Shown: in pieces, positions 23,301 through 35,550 of the stretch
Layout of the letters: the number at the start of each line of letters is the position of its first letter
Position numbering within the stretch: the first letter of the stretch is position 1
The notes under the pieces: generated by a model
Told to the model about the DNA's origin: nothing
The model's database searches: none
The model's input: the letters and a program-made list of their open reading frames with translations, nothing else
Source: Crocodylus rhombifer
Lineage: Eukaryota > Chordata > Crocodylia > Crocodylidae
Direction of reading: 5' to 3'
NCBI GenBank assembly: GCA_038503035.1
Contig: JAVSML010001083.1
Span: 116,403 to 180,402, forward strand
DNA: 64,000 nt
Made by a program: the position numbers and the translations under genes

Positions 23301-26300
23301 ATACTGCGCTGGGTCAGATCTGGCTGGCACGGGGACGACAGCTTTTCCCAGATAGGAAGCACAGGCTTCAGTCCATATCAGGGTGGGGAAGGGGTATTAG
23401 AAGTTAGGCACAAAGGATCTCCCATATCCATGCTTTGTTAAGGTTTTCATAGCATTTGAAAATTATCTGGGAATTTCTGATACAAGCCTGGGCTACCATG
23501 ATTTTCCTCCAGACTCCTGGATGTGGAAGGGTAAGAGAGTGGGGTTCAGATGCTAACCTCAAAAACATGCTCTAACCCTGGCCTTGCCCAAGCCAAGACA
23601 GATCCCTTTGTATCACAGCCTGTGAAAAGCCGGGGCACGGAGAAACAATTCAAGATGGGTGTATCTAACCTGCCTTAACGCCCCTCCTTGTCCCGCAAAC
23701 CCAGATCTCAGCTCAGCTTTGGAAATTCAGACGTGTGTGCACCAAACTTCCCAAGAGGCAAACATTTATTAGTTGTACCACCTCAGAGCCAGGATTCTGA
23801 GTTAACCTGGGTCAGGCCAGGTCAATTTGGAAAGAAAACCTCCAGGAAAGGCTGCATGCTTTGGAGGAAAGGTACCAGCATAGGGCATTCCATCACCGTC
23901 TTAAATCAGTGCTAACTTCGGTGGTCTCCCTTTCAAATGAGACCAGAAATGACTGCTTGCCTCAAGTGAGTGCTAAAGGTAGGCAGGATCCCCCCCAACA
24001 CACACACCCAATGTCCTGCCTAGGTATCAGTGCCTCCCTTGAACTCACCCACCTCACTGCAAGGCAGTTTGTCCCAATGCATTTTCCCACGTGGGTTTAT
24101 GAGGCTATCAGCCTGTGAAAGATGAGTGTCAGAAGCTGGTGTAGTATCCAGATGGTGGAGCTGAGGACGCAAACCTGTCCACTGTACTGTGGGTATGCAC
24201 CACTATGAGAATCTACTATCATCTCCCAATGGGAGTATTTTTGGCTACACATTTTATGGTGATGGGGGGACTACTCTAAGGCTTTCCCTCTAGCTTGCTC
24301 CTATGGCCTTTTAGCTAGGGACAAGCAAGACTAGGGGGCATCTGATCTCCAAGGCCTCTGGGTTTAGGGCTTAAACACAGGATGCCTGCCATGGATTTGG
24401 GAGTATCAGAAGCTCGAGGCTGAAAAATCTGGGAGGCAGGATACTTACCAGGGGCAGCGCCACACGGAGCTGAACAACTGAGCTCTGCTCAGCTTATATC
24501 TATATATCTATATCTACACACATACGTCATTGTTTCAACTAGGATTCCCCTGTTTTTTCTGGTCCTGTTTCCTTACCCATTTGCAGTGGTTACTATGCCC
24601 TGCCTCTGAAGTGGCTGCATTTCAATGTGGAAGAAGCAATTTTTGTGCAGTCACCTCTGGGGCAAGGTATTTCAGTGCTAGGTGAGAGATTTCTGTTAAA
24701 AGGGAAAAATAAGATGGCGGAGGGAGATTTGGGGAGCCTTCAAGATGAAACGCGAGAGGCACACACACGCCTGTATCAGCAATCCTGATCATGGTGGCAC
24801 AACAGCTGAACAGGCAAGCTGAATCCCACTCAGGCCTATGTCTCAGTGCCAGAATGAGCTCAAACCAGACAGGATGGTACAGAGAGCAATGGGGGTCACT
24901 GTCCATCTCCCCATATCAGGGGTTTATATCAGGTCTGTTCAGCATCCCACAGCTCACACCTGAAGATGGATGGATATGTAAAAGCAAGCTGGAGGATCTC
25001 TGTCCTCCTTCTTGAAAAACTCATATCTTACTCTGGTGGCTCTGCCCTGCTATAGGCTGCAAAGCTCTGCTCCCTGGAGCACCCAAGCTGCCTGTGCTCA
25101 CCCTTGCTGCTGGTTTCTAGCCCCTATGCAGCAAGGGTAAGTGCAGGCACAAGAGAATATCAGGGAGGGCTGTGGACGGGACAGACAGCATGGCATAGCT
25201 GCGAGCTATGCTGGATATTCACAGGCCAGATCCAACCTCTTTGTGGGCTGTAGGTTGCTGACCCTTACTATAGAGATTTGGGGCTCTGCTCCATGCTGAT
25301 GAAATTGTTAAGCAAAGGCAACAACAGCTTATGCTTTCACAGTCCTCATCCTCTGCTGAACTAGCTCAGGCTCTGCCACTCTCTTCGTTTCGTGTTCTCA
25401 TTCAACTTTAACGCTGCTCCCTAACCAGGCTAGATGGCCCAGACAGGAGCACAAGATAGAATTTGGGTTCTATTTTCACTTCATCCTTTGGAGGGTACAG
25501 AAAACAGTCTAAATAACTCAACTGCTGAAACCTCAGTGATTTACCGTGATTCCCCTTGTGTGCCCAGACAAGCTCTCTTACGATACTCTGGGAAAGAAGC
25601 AAAGCAACCGAGTTTGCCCAAGCCCCACAGGATATACCTTCCAACCCACACAGCGATGCTAAGGGTACAGCAATTTGAGTAGCATTTTGCAATATGCCTG
25701 CTCACACCTAAGCAAGGTTCATCTTAATGCCTGGGCTCACAGGGCCAAAGTCCCTCTGCAATGAAGAGGGACTCTGATCCAGTTTTCACACATTGTTCTC
25801 ACCTGAGCGGCTCATGGCATTGGCAGAGACAAAGGAAGAAATGCTTTTTCTCCTGCACTGGGTCCTCCTCCAGGGCAAAGGCTAGTTGATTAGCAAGGGC
25901 CCATGCAGAGAGTTTCGCTATATCTGTACCAAGGCTGAGAAGGGCACAGAACCCTCCAGGCAGTAGATCTAATTGTCTTCGGAAGAGTAGACTGGGGCTG
26001 GAGATGAACTTAAAACAAAATCAGCTGCACCTGAAGAACCACCTGCCCCATGCCCAAGAGACTTCTGTGTGTTGGGGAGGGTGGGGAAGGGATGCAAAAG
26101 GTGAGCAAAGAGGAAAACAGGAAACCAGTGAACACAGTTGGTCTCCATGATAAGGAGAAGTTGTTTCCTGTGTTCAGATCAACAGTCAAAGGGATGCAGG
26201 TGGGAGACTTTGAGAGGTTCAGACCAGGGAAGGGAACTAACACTGGAGACGACAAGAACCTGCACAAATGGTAAGCTCCGCAGGAGCTTCAGACAGCAAC

Positions 26301-26816
26301 AGGCCTTCTGGGTTACTGGTCTAGTGTAGTGCCCTGTGTTTATAGGTAGTTGGTAACCCACAGGATTACCAAATCGCCACTCTGAGCCCTCACCTGCAAC
26401 TGGAAGGAACAATAACTGAAACACCAGGAACATACGACATAACATGCCACAGATAAAAACTGGAGAAACAAGAGCATTGGCAATGTCCTGCCACTGCAAC
26501 AACAAGAAGATGATTAGATTTTTTGAGCATACATGAACCTAAGAAAAAGACTACACCCCATCCTACGGAGGAAGGCCCAAAACCCCATAGTTTCTGCCAG
26601 TCTGACGTAAGGGAACAATGGGAGCAGTATAACTAGTAGTTAAAGCAGGGTGGATTTAAGAGCAAAGGCATCGAGGGTGTATTTGTGGCTGTGCCACTTA
26701 TCCGCTGGGGGATGGGGAAAGCCACACCCTGAATCACATCTTGTTTTGCTCACCTGAAAAGAACGCTAATTGTTCATTAGCACAGGTTTCTCCAGACCAT
26801 CATAAATGCCTTAGTA

Positions 26817-27081
26817 CAAGGGCAGGCAAAGTCCAGCCTGTAGGCCGGACTGGGCCTGTGGTGGACTCCACTTCCCAGCAGCCATTGCTGCGGCTGATTT
26901 CCATGGAGACCCCAGGAGTGACAGCGCAGGGACAGGGTTTCCGTGGAGACTGGCCCAAGCGGAGCTGGCAGGGCACTATCACAGCCCTGCTGCTCCTGGG
27001 GACTCTGTGGAAATCAGCTGCAGTGGCATGGGCAGGGGCTGCTGGGGCTGCCAGCTGGATCTGCCATTTTGCCCACCCCTG
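26817..27081. mobile_element. hAT MITE (GCAGGCAAA family)
   Basis: It begins CAAGGGCAGGCAAAGTCCAG and ends TTTTGCCCACCCCTG, inverted versions of one another. The flanks CCTTAGTA and CTTTAGTG match at 6 of 8 positions, as expected for an aged 8-bp duplication. Length is 265 bp with no coding capacity. Confidence 0.75.
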
Positions 27082-27099
27082 CTTTAGTGGCTTCTCCAG

Positions 27100-27740
27100 T
27101 GGTGGATAAAAATCAATGATTTAAAAAAAGAAATAAATAAAAAGAATTAGATTTTTTATTTCAATCATATTTTGACTCAATCATCTCTTTTGATTTTTTG
27201 TTAAGATTTTTTCTTAAAAAAACAACACTTTATATAAAGATGGTTTTAATTGAATATATGTTAAAGCTTAAAGATATCATCATAGAATAGAGATCATAAC
27301 TTCTAATCATATGCTATTTGAGACAATATATTCATTTAACCTTTTTAGAAGTTTTATGAATAGGTCACAACAGGCCATAGACTATATTAGGGGCCCAATC
27401 TTATGGGCTTCCCAGAAGCCCAGCTATAGGTTAGTAAAGATTAGAGAAACCCACTCTACCCAATGGGACTCAGTGCTCAGTCTAGATCCCATTAAGCATC
27501 TCTGTGATGCTTAGTTTTAGTTCTCAAACGGTGGATTTGTGCCTCCAGATATCACAGGCAGACAAGGTTCTTTGGGTAGATGTGATATCTTTTATTAGAC
27601 CAACTAAATAGTTGGAAAAATTGTTTGCAAGCTTTTGGGCACAAGCACCCTTCTTCAGGCCTAAACTAGAGATTAAAACGAGGATTCCTGGCCCATGATT
27701 TCAATCAATTTGATTTAAATCAAATCCACCTTGGTGGAGC
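27100..27740. mobile_element. AT-rich element with GGTGGAT termini, probably composite
   Basis: The left end reads GGTGGATAAAAATCAATGAT and the right end is the inverted form AATTTGATTTAAATCAAATCC followed by ACC. The interior is very AT-rich. At 27560-27665 it includes a copy of the GATATCTTTTATTAGACCA family with the GCAAGCTTTTGGGCACAAGC arm. It looks like a DNA transposon remnant with a second repeat inside. Confidence 0.5.
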
Positions 27741-28793
27741 ATAGCAAATACAAGGTCCCCGAAGGAGGAAAAGGTACATGAACTCACTCTACACGCGGCA
27801 AGCTGGAAGCCTGTCTCTTCCTGCCCTCTTCTCCATTACACTCATTTTAATCTAGGCCAATCCCCAACAAGAATAAACCCCTTCAAGAGAAGAACACAGT
27901 CAGGAGCACAGCCTATGATCTTATGCTGGGTTAGTGCGAACCTTCTGGGAAGGGCGGTGGCAACAACTCCCCTCTTGCACAGACACACCCCAGGTTCTTT
28001 GGGCTGATAATTAGGTGCTCTTACCCAGCCTAGGCCTGCTGCTGCAGACTCATGGCTGGTGCTTACACAGAAGAGGAACAGACACCAGGATCCGGCTAGC
28101 TCAAGAGGGCAGGGGACCTTTCCCTCATTCCAGCCCCAGACCGGGGGCACTGGCTGGCACATGGGGCCACTTCAACCCAGCCACACACATGGAGCGCCTG
28201 GGAGCTATTCTGCACATGAAAGCAGTTTGTGGAGTTCAGCCAAGGTTAGAGCACACAGGGACGCAGCATATGAACCTGGAAGAGATAAGCAGCCCATAGG
28301 AAACAAATTCCTTCCAGGGGGCCGGGACGGTGGGAAACAGATGAGGGAGGGGCTAGTGCCTTTTGGCTCCTGTTCCCAGTTGGGGGCTTCTGGCAGGGCC
28401 CCCCTCCCCACCCTGTTGTGTTGGTGCCCAGGAAAGGGGCTGCCGAAGCTGGGAACTGCCCTAGCATTTCAGGATGTGGGGTTCCTTGTGAAACTATTTT
28501 TTAAAGCAGCAGACTGGTTTATAAGTGGGATGGGCAGAGGGAGAAACTGGGGAGCCAGGGAAGTTGCCCTGTCAGCATGGCTCATAACACTCATACTCTG
28601 ACACATGTCCTGAAACGGCTAGGCAGCTTGATCACGGCCAGCACAATCCAGAAACCTCCTTCAGAGCTGCGCACCGTTCCAGGGGAATCCGATATACCTC
28701 AATTCCTTCCTGTCACTTGTAGTCCTGCTGCCCAAGCGATTCACTAATAGGCACACCTCCTATAGGCTAATCAGAAGGCAGTGAATGGTAGTA

Positions 28794-29132
28794 CAGGAAG
28801 AGCTGAGTTATCTGGCACCTTACAAGCCGGCATGCTCTGTTAACTCGGATGCCGGCTGGTAAGGGAAAAGTGAAACCGGAAGTGCCCACCGTGGCAATTC
28901 TGGTTTCGCGGAGGCCCCACGGCTTGGGGGAAAGCAGTCTGTGCTGCCAAGCCCCCATGGCCCGGGGCATTGCAGCCTGTGCGGGTTTCCCCTCCCTGTC
29001 CCTCAGGCCCCATGGGAGGGGCAGTGGCCCGAACAGGCAAATACGCCTGTTTGGGCTGCTCAGTTAACTAGCATGTGTTGTTATCTGGCACCCTCCATTC
29101 CCTGTGGGTGCCGGATAACAAAGCTTTTACTG
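28794..29132. mobile_element. Tc1/mariner-type (pogo/Tigger-like) non-autonomous element
   Basis: The termini CAGGAAGAGCTGAGTTATCT and, reversed, CAGTAAAAGCTTTGTTATCC form imperfect inverted repeats of about 27 bp that continue GGCACC. TA dinucleotides flank both ends (28792-28793 and 29133-29134), the target duplication of this superfamily. The 339-bp interior is GC-rich and non-coding. Confidence 0.75.
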
Positions 29133-29659
29133 TACCTTGGCTGGGTAGAGGCTCTAAAAAATCATCTCTCCCTGTCTTGTGCCTGACTTCAGACTAACAC
29201 AGTTAACTACCTCTGTCTACTATAAACCAAAGAGCAGGAAAGGGAGCCATCCTGACCATCATGTATATTAGGGGCTGGGATCTGCTCTGCTCAACTGCCT
29301 CAAGGTGTCACAGATAAAAAGAGACTATACTAGCTATTAAGCATGCAAAGCAGTTGGGCGCTGTGCCCAATTCTAACAGGGAAAGACATAAAACACAGAG
29401 TGTATTGCTAAATGCTGGGAAGATCCAGGCAACTTCCCCATGACGACTCAGCTGGAAGACATGCTTGCTTTAATTGATTCTTTCTGGGATGTTTTCCTGA
29501 GCTTGATGGAAGGAAGAGCCACCAACTGGGCTACACATACAACAGTAGGAGAGGTTTAGTCTTCACATACAAACCTTGGTGACAACTGACCACAGCAAGA
29601 GGTTCCTGTGCCAGCTAACGCCACTGGTGTGGGACAACACGCCACTCCTGCCTCCAAGA

Positions 29660-29745
29660 GCTGCTTTAATTAAAGTGCTGCATTGTCTCATGTATCAGTG
29701 TCCCTGCGCTTCAAAAGGGTGGCGGAGACGCTTGAACTAAAGTTT
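29660..29745. repeat. Left half of a palindromic MITE split by CR1
   Basis: This half contains TGTCTCATGTATCAGTGTCC, then CGCTTCAAAA and GCTTGAACTAAAGTTT. The reverse complement of the same order of motifs appears at 30901-30990, so the two are arms of one foldback element now separated by a CR1 insertion. Confidence 0.65.
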
Positions 29746-30900
29746 CATAGATTCACATATGTTGGGGTCAGAAGGGACCTCAATAGATCGAGTCCAACCC
29801 CCTGCATAGGAAGGAAAGAGTGCTGGGTTCAGATGACCCCAGCCAGAAGCCCATCCAACCTCCTTTTGAAGACCCCCAGGTAGGGGAGAGCACCACCTCC
29901 CTTGGGTGCCCATTCCAGATTTTGGCCACTCTAACTGTGAAGAAGTTCTTCCTAATGTCCAGTCTAAATCTGCTCTCTGCTACCTTATGGCCATTTTTTC
30001 TTGTGACCCCCGCACGGGCACCTTGGTGAGTAGAGCCTCACCAATTCCCTTCTGCGCCCCCATGATGAATTTACAGGCAGCCACAAGGTCGGCTCTCAAC
30101 CTTCTCTTGCGGAGGCTGAAGAGGTCCAGGTGCCCTTGTCTCTCCTCGTAGGGCTTGGCCTGCAAGCCCTTAACCATATGAGTGGCCCTTCCCTGGACCT
30201 TCTCCAGGTTATTCACATCCCTCTTGAAGTGTGGCACCCAAAACTGCATGCAGTACTCCAGCTGTGGTCTGACCAGTGCCCGATAAAGGGGAAGTATCAC
30301 CTCCTTGGTTCTGTTTGTCACGCATCTGCTGATGTATGACATAGTGCCGTTAGTTTTGCTCATGACTTCGTCACACGGACGACTCATGTTCATCTTGGAG
30401 TCCACTAGGACTCCGAGATCCCTTTCCGCTTCCGTGCTGCCGAGCATGTCATTTCCCAGGCAGTAGGTGTGCTGGACATTTTTTCTCCCTAGGTGCAGCA
30501 CTTTGCATTTCTCCTTGTTAAATCACGTTCTATTGTTTTCTGCCCATTTTTCCAACCTGTCCAGGTCTGCCTATAGTTGTTCCCTGCCCTCCGGTGTGTC
30601 CACTTCTCCCCACAGCTTTGTATCATCCGCAAACTTGGACAGAGTACACTTCACTCCCTCCTCCAAGTCACTGATGAAGACATTGAAGAGTATCGGTCCA
30701 AGGACCGAGGCCTGTGGGACTCTACTGCCCACGTCCTTCCAGGTCAATACCAACCCATCCATCACCACTTTCTGGGTATGACCCCCTAGCCAATTTGCCA
30801 CCCACCGGACTGTGTAATCATCCAGTTACAGCCTCTTAATTTGTTCACCAGTATAGGGTGGGATACCATATTGAAGGCCTTCCTGAAGTCCGTTTGTTCA
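29746..30900 (-). mobile_element. CR1 LINE with reverse transcriptase remnants
   Basis: The 3' end is at about 29746 (plus strand TTGGGGTCAGAAGGGACCTC just inside). Minus-strand translation shows the RT catalytic block with FADDTKLWG near 30606-30632, preceded by [20 protein letters not shown]. Further 3' are AERDLGVLVDSKMNMSRPCD and RALVRPQLEYCMQFWVPHFK. An upstream piece, DFRKAFNMVSHPILVNKL, ends near 30900. The frames are interrupted, so this copy is inactive. Confidence 0.93.
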
Positions 30901-30996
30901 ATGAGCTTTGGTTCAAGTGACCCTGCTGCTGTTTTGAAGCACAAGGACGCTGATACATGAGACATGGAGGCTGGCTGGAGTCCAGTAATTACCATG
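30901..30996. repeat. Right half of a palindromic MITE split by CR1
   Basis: The segment reads GAGCTTTGGTTCAAGTGACC, later TTTTGAAGCACAAGGACGCT and GATACATGAGACA. This is the inverted counterpart of 29660-29745. Confidence 0.65.
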
Positions 30997-31344
30997 CTCC
31001 AGCAGACTCAATTAATCAAGTCTTGTCCAACGCAGTGTAAGGGCAGCCTCCAATTCCCAGCTATCCCAACATTAACTTAGTACACTCGGCAGACTTGACC
31101 CAGATCACCTTCCCAACACAATTCTTTGTAGGGCAGAGAGGAGCACCACTTACATGGTTTAAAGTTGACAGTGTCCCCAAGGCTGGAGAGACATTGGCCC
31201 TTTCCCTATCCTTTGAGCTCTGGACACAGAATTCCCCTGGATGCACCTTGTTGCAGACCAGGAACAAGCTGACAACAACACTGTCAAAAGCAACAAGAAA
31301 GTATCTCTCTCTGTCTTGGCCTGCCACTCCTGGGAAAGAGAAGA

Positions 31345-31712
31345 GACTAGAAGACTAGAGAAGACTGAGAGGTGAATTAATAGCAGCCTTCAGCTACCTG
31401 AAGGGGGGTTAGGAAGAGGATGGAGCTGGACTGTTCTCAGTGGTGACAGGTGACAGAACAAGAAGCAACGGGCTCAAGTCGCAGCAAAGGAAGCTTAATT
31501 AGATATTAGGAAGAATTTTCTCACTAAGAGGGTAGAAAAACACTGGAACATATTACCCAGAGAAGTGCTGGCATCTCCATCTTTTTAAGCCCTGGCTAGA
31601 TAAAGTTGTGGCTGGGATGATCTAGTTGGGGCTGGTCCTGCTTTGAGCAGGGGGCTGGACTAGATGCGACCTCCTGAGGTCCCTTCCAGCCCTTATTTTC
31701 TTTGATTCTATG
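31345..31712 (+). mobile_element. CR1 LINE 3' end
   Basis: This plus-oriented copy runs from GAGAGGTGAATTAATAGCAG through TAGGAAGAATTTTCTCACTA and CTGGACTAGATGCGACCTCC to the terminal TTTGATTCTATG. It is truncated at its 5' end. Confidence 0.9.
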
Positions 31713-32607
31713 AAAGAGGAAAGGCATGACCCAAGGAGGTAGGTGTTAATGTATCTGGAGAGAGAAAGAGAAAATAAGAGAAAAAGAGAGTGAGACATTA
31801 ACTAGAGGACTGAGGGGGCTCTGCAGAGTTGTGTGAGGTGAGGAACAGAGCTGAGATAGCAAGGAGGTTGCACGTCAGGACTGGGGGGCTTTGGTAGAGC
31901 CGTATTGTAGGGTAGGCTGGGATAGCAGGACACTGTTGGAGAGGTTTAGGGGACACCAGCAGAGCGGGGTGTGCAGGGAACATAATGCCAGAAAAAGCAG
32001 TAGAGACTGCAGATGAGGATTGAAGAGACTGACAGAGCTAATGTCTTTGAAGCCCTCGTTATTCAGCACTTTCCATTGACTACTGCAGGCATGAGAAACT
32101 TCCCCTCTTCACCTCCCACCACCCGGAACAGCCTCCTTGGATTTCTCTGACACGCCAACTCGCCATTTGTTAGCAAACCTTGCCTGAAACCCCGCCCCTT
32201 CACCTCTTAATAACAGATGGAGGCACATTAAATCACTAAAGCCTTTTGAGATAATAATTTAAGCTAATTTTGCTTGCTGTGGTCATGATACACTTAGCAC
32301 ACTCAGCTGCCAAAGCATTTAGAAATGACAAACACACAATTCTGGAGCAATCAAGTCTTTTAGACCCAACACTGTAAAGTTACTAATGCAGAGGAGGTGG
32401 CTGATCTTGTAGTAGTAAACACTGGCCAGTCTAGTCAGGAAATCAGGATCAGTTCTCAGCTCTGTCCCAGATTCCTTGCGACAGTATGGGCAAGTCAGTG
32501 AATCACTTCCTTGCTGCCCACTCCCTGTAAAAATGGGAAGAATGACCCTTACTTCTGTATAAGCCTGTGATATTTAGGCCAAGAGCTTTGCAGGGCAGTA
32601 ACTGGTC

Positions 32608-32794
32608 CAGGGGCAGGCAATTGTTTTGGGCAGAGGAGTGCTTACTGAGTTTTGGCAAGCCATCAAGGGCCACATGACAGGCAGCCCAGGGCAGATAAAT
32701 ATTAATTTTCTAAATTTTTTAGGGGCCCTGCGGGCTGGATAGAATGGCCTGGCGGGTCACAACCGGCCCCCGAGCTGCGTTTTGCCCACCCCTG
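32608..32794. mobile_element. hAT MITE (GCAGGCAA family), copy 1
   Basis: It begins CAGGGGCAGGCAATTGTTTT and ends TTTTGCCCACCCCTG. Flanks AACTGGTC and GACTGGTC match at 7 of 8 positions. It shares its whole body, including ACTGAGTTTTGGCA and GGGGCCCTGCGGGCTGGAT, with the copy at 63675-63860. Confidence 0.87.
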
Positions 32795-32850
32795 GACTGG
32801 TCCCTAATTGCTTTGTAAAGGCTGTACCCAGGACATAAGAGCCTGTAGGT

Positions 32851-33577
32851 CAGCAATTCCCAAACTGTGGGTCACAATCCCAAATGTGGTTGCATCATCA
32901 GCAGATGGGGTGATGGTAAACAGATCTGGGTTTTCCAGAGTGAGAAAAACGCAGGAAAAAGTGGGGTTTCCCTTTGCAGACTGGCAGAGTTCCAGCCTGC
33001 AAGGGGCTGCTTGGGGCTGGAGGGAGCAGGGAAGGGCCAGAGGCAGGGGGTGCCACATGCATGTGTGCGCTCAGTGGGCAGGACCTCGCGCAGGAGGGAG
33101 TGCCACGCCATGCCATCATGGCCGCTGAAGTGAGGCACAGCAGCAGCAGTGATGTGGAGTTGTGCCCCACCACTGCTACTGGGTGGGCAGCCGGCGCTTC
33201 ACCTTGGTGACCACAGTGGCATGGTGCTCCCTCCCATGCTGGGGCCCACCCGCTGAGCAGTGAAGCCCCTGGAGGGAGGGCAGCAAGGTGGGGAGCCCTG
33301 AGCCCACAGCAAGCAGTATACACCCCACTCCCCCTCTGCCCAATGGGGTCTGCTCTGGCCATGCCACCCATGGGTGGGGGGAGCCAGGCTTCGTACTCTG
33401 CTCTGGCCGCACCTGCCACTGCCTCCCACAGGCAGCAGCCAGGGCTCAGTTACTATTGGGGGGTGGACAGGGGGATGTGGGCCCTGGAACACCTGTGGGG
33501 TGGGGGGCTGTGGGTTGGGAGTATGAGGCCATGCTGAGGAAATGGGGTCATGCTGAGGAAAAGTTTGGGAAGCACTG
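32851..33577. mobile_element. hAT non-autonomous element, 727 bp, perfect target duplication
   Basis: Termini CAGCAATTCCCAAACTG and, reversed, CAGTGCTTCCCAAACTT are inverted repeats. The 8-mer CTGTAGGT is repeated exactly at 32843-32850 and 33578-33585. The GC-rich interior holds several overlapping open frames of 70-170 codons with no transposase signature. Part of the interior is related in inverted orientation to the element at 38607-38937. Confidence 0.92.
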
Positions 33578-33796
33578 CTGTAGGTCCTGCCATGCATACA
33601 GAAACCCATCTTATATTTATAGAGTGCTCTTCATCCTAAAGCTATCCCAGCCATGCCATCACGTGCAGGCCAAACCATTCCAGCACTTAGAACCCCCAAA
33701 GTGCCATCATACAGCACTGCTGCCTAAACAACTGCTTAGTAACTACTAGCTAGGGTAACTGAATTAAAAAATATATATACACATGCACACAGACAG

Positions 33797-33797
<1 letters not shown>

Positions 33798-33830
<33 letters not shown>
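33798..33830. repeat. CA microsatellite
   Basis: About sixteen uninterrupted AC units form the tract. A shorter CA run follows at about 33896-33911. Confidence 0.92.
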
Positions 33831-33835
<5 letters not shown>

Positions 33836-35248
33836 ATAGGCAGTCTAAATCTGCCAGTGCTTTTGAATAAATCCATCCATATCCACCACCCTCCGAACAC
33901 ACACACACACCTTTCATAAGTTAATTTTATAAAATGAGAGACATTTGAGACTACTGGAACAGAATATTCTCTTAGACATGTTCTGGGGCTACTGACATGG
34001 AAAAAGAGCATTAGCATTAAAGAAATGCATAGATGGATTTGAAAACGCATCCTTTGCCCCCATGGTAAGGCTTAATAGCCTAACTTTCAAGATCTCCAAG
34101 CACTCTCAGCTCCTGTTAAAGCATGGAGGTAATCAGAAGCAGGGGTGGTAAGCAGAAGAGGAGAACAAGCTTTGATCAAACACAATATTTAGTGCTGCCT
34201 CCCTATTTCTGTAAAGAAAGAGTCGCTTTCTCATCAACATTGTGTGGGGTTCAAATTTGAAGCCCACTACACAAATACCTTCTTTGCTTTGTATTCTATT
34301 ACTATTATTATTAGGTACTGATAAAGAGAGAAGCCTGGGGAATGTGTGTACTCCTAGCCACCAAAAAACCCCCAATAATCCCCCAGTAAACTATTTCCAT
34401 CTCGGGCAAGATAAAGCCTGAAGACATTTACAAAAAGCACAATCAGGCCTCAGCATCCCCCGTACACTGTAGGATGGGTAAGCCTTATTACATGGGATAT
34501 CAACTGCAATACAACCTCAAGGAAGAGGGCCTGCATGGGCAGAGAAGTGAGGTACAAAGCTTTTCCCCGCACTACTGATCCAATTAACATTATTCCCCCA
34601 TCTGATGTTCAATCACTTGTTCATGAAACAAGCAGGTACGGCCACAAATTTAGATCCTAACAGGGATGCACTCTACAGGAGCTTGCACTAATGTCATTTT
34701 CAGCAAATAAATTAAAGATTCAACAAATGACCTTGAATTTCTTCTCACCCATCTAGTATACCAATTCATCAAAGGGCTGGGGATATCAGTGTGCATAGAT
34801 GTAGTTGGCAGTACTGCTCCTGAGATGTACCCAAAATGAAGAGGAAGACAGACAGAAGCCTTTTTATGCAACACAAGTGACATCCAATGACAGAAAAAAA
34901 TGACATATTTTGATTGCACAGTGCACAGCAGGGGGGAATTAAACCTGCTGCCACTGTTCTTCTCCAGCAAAACCACCCTTGTGGCCATTCCTTCACAAGT
35001 TAGCTGCAACGTGGTGCTGAATCCTTTAGCAAGGCATATACCAGACAAGAGGCAACTTTAAGTCAGCTAGGCAGGTTGGGGGGTGGGATCATTAGCAGGC
35101 AGGGGAACAAAACCAGATTCCAAAGTGCCACTGATGGGATATTTCAGCAAAGAAGATTGTAAAACTGTGCCTCCCTGGAACAAACCACTGGGCCCATCCC
35201 CTTCAAGTACTCCAGGACCTCATGTGAGCAAAATGGGACCATCTAGAA

Positions 35249-35550
35249 CAGTGGTTCTCAACCTTTTTAGATTTGAGGCACCCCTCAGGAAATGCCAGCT
35301 CTTGCTTTTCACTTGTTTTTTAGCTACAGAAAAATAATAGAGCAATTCTTCTGGTGCAAGTAACTCAGAAAGACCCCAACAGGTCAGAATGTTCTTAACA
35401 CTATGGATTCCTATGTGAAATCTGTGGGTTTATCTCTTGTGAATTAAGTTTGTACACCTTACATTGCTAATATTATGTGGCAACCCATGGCACCCCTGAA
35501 AGGATCTTAAGGCACCCCTGGGTACCAAAGAACCCCAGCTGAGAACCTTG
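35249..35550. mobile_element. hAT MITE, full-length family reference copy
   Basis: It starts CAGTGGTTCTCAACCTTTTT and ends CAGCTGAGAACCTTG. Flanking ATCTAGAA and ATCTAAAG agree at 6 of 8 positions. Partial copies of the same element occur at 2398-2535 and at 45349-45652. Confidence 0.85.

Noticed and set aside
32851..33577. Several overlapping frames up to 173 codons as a novel gene
   Set aside because: All lie inside a non-autonomous hAT element with intact target duplication and show no transposase motif. The openness comes from GC richness.
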